A DNA stretch of 64,000 bases, taken from assembly GCA_012103455.1 (NCBI GenBank), contig WLWT01000001.1, positions 1,846,001-1,910,000 of the forward strand. The letters are read 5' to 3'. The translations under genes were made by a program, and so were the position numbers. This DNA is from Gammaproteobacteria bacterium. GTDB lineage: Bacteria > Pseudomonadota > Gammaproteobacteria > HK1. Shown in pieces: positions 63,572 through 64,000 of the stretch. Every line of letters starts with the position of its first letter. Position 1 is the first letter of the stretch. The notes below the pieces were generated by a model, which saw only the letters and a list, made by a program, of their open reading frames with translations, was not told where the DNA came from and made no database searches.

Positions 63572-64000
63572 ATGAAAGTCGCTGTTCGCACCAAGCAGCA
63601 GAACTACGCAGTCACATGCGCTGAGGGTGAGCGCATACTTTATGCTGCTCTGCGCGAGGGCATACCGCTTCCCTACGAATGCGCGACCGGCACCTGCGGT
63701 ACATGCAAAGCGCGAGCGCGACCGGGTGATGTCCACAGCGAGTGGCCGGAAGCCCCCGGCAATGTCTATCTCAAGCCCGAGCGCGGTGAGTTTCTGATGT
63801 GTCAGTCGATCGCACGCGGCGACTGTGAAATTCTTGTGCCCGGGAAGCCCGCTCCTGCGGCGGTTGCAGGGCTGCGCCCGTCGCATCACAAGGGTATTCT
63901 GCAGAATCTGCACTCCCACACGCACGATGTGGTGACGTTCGCCATCGCTTTGGACGCGCCCGTCTCGTTTCACTCAGGACAATTCGCGGTGATGGAGTCG
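63572..64000 (+). CDS. Oxygenase ferredoxin reductase (3' end outside window)
   Basis: The first 143 codons of a flavin reductase with an N-terminal plant-type [2Fe-2S] ferredoxin domain: YECATGTCGTCKARA then FLMCQS, giving the four cysteine ligands. After a linker it enters the FAD-binding barrel (THDVVTFAIALDAPVSFHSG with QFAVM). In this class the NADH-binding domain comes last, beyond the window. It completes a four-component Rieske system. The ATG is 17 bases after the ferredoxin stop. Confidence 0.92.
   Translation, partial: MKVAVRTKQQNYAVTCAEGERILYAALREGIPLPYECATGTCGTCKARARPGDVHSEWPEAPGNVYLKPERGEFLMCQSIARGDCEILVPGKPAPAAVAGLRPSHHKGILQNLHSHTHDVVTFAIALDAPVSFHSGQFAVMES

Noticed and set aside
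1..64000. CRISPR array
   Set aside because: No regularly spaced direct repeats with unique spacers. The tandem repeats found (2768, 11443, 37768, 49261) have no spacers.

Overview
The window looks like part of a chromosome from a sulfur-oxidising gammaproteobacterium. The housekeeping genes (dnaB, alr, zapE, purN, mpl, hslR, grxC, the tesA and ybbAP group) are of gammaproteobacterial type. A dsrC-dsrM pair points to the reverse dissimilatory sulfite reductase (rDSR) route of sulfur oxidation. Nothing in the sequence fixes the species. The number of insertion-sequence remnants and decayed genes suggests a genome that is losing genes, for example a symbiont; that is inference.

Positions 1-31500 are dense, ordinary chromosome: the dnaB-alr pair, envelope and exported proteins, zapE, an EF-G paralogue, a cytochrome c, an antiporter, an MFS-acyltransferase fusion, the YbbAP-type ABC transporter, a small heat-shock protein, TesA, an M48 protease, purN, mpl, a nucleotide cyclase with an FHA domain, a CCAEP-tail radical SAM protein, dsrC and dsrM. 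Six copies of a 140-142 bp MITE with 4-bp target duplications lie here (a seventh is at 45.4 kb). Several alter genes: one supplies a stop codon, one sits at a start, one adds 48 codons in frame.

Positions 31500-49350 are a rearranged mobile-element and pseudogene island. It starts where dsrM appears cut off beside a broken M24 peptidase. It holds four IS91-family remnants in one orientation, a SET-domain methyltransferase, a PLP-enzyme cassette between palindromic repeats of cyanobacterial type, a decayed IS4-family transposase, a 5'-truncated IS5-family element whose end matches the MITE ends, a GNAT gene, the 3' half of a CAT-anticodon tRNA, back-to-back fragments of a di-heme oxidoreductase and a sulfatase-like protein, and a group of toxin-antitoxin genes (vapBC with a frameshifted toxin, an intact ParE-type pair, a broken PIN gene).

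Positions 49350-64000 are a well-kept transport and catabolic locus. It has a substrate-binding protein with two permeases and two ATPases of the taurine/nitrate/sulfonate ABC type, a two-membrane-span small protein, a second ABC system with a fused GldF-GldG-like protein, a LysR regulator divergent from a TauE/SafE exporter, a divergent PanB-like enzyme, and a four-part Rieske ring-hydroxylating oxygenase (alpha, beta, Rieske ferredoxin, and a ferredoxin reductase cut by the window end). The transporter and the oxygenase share a near-identical upstream element, so they probably form one regulon for uptake and oxygenation of an unidentified organic compound. The transporter class plus a possible sulfite exporter make an aryl- or alkyl-sulfonate a reasonable guess.
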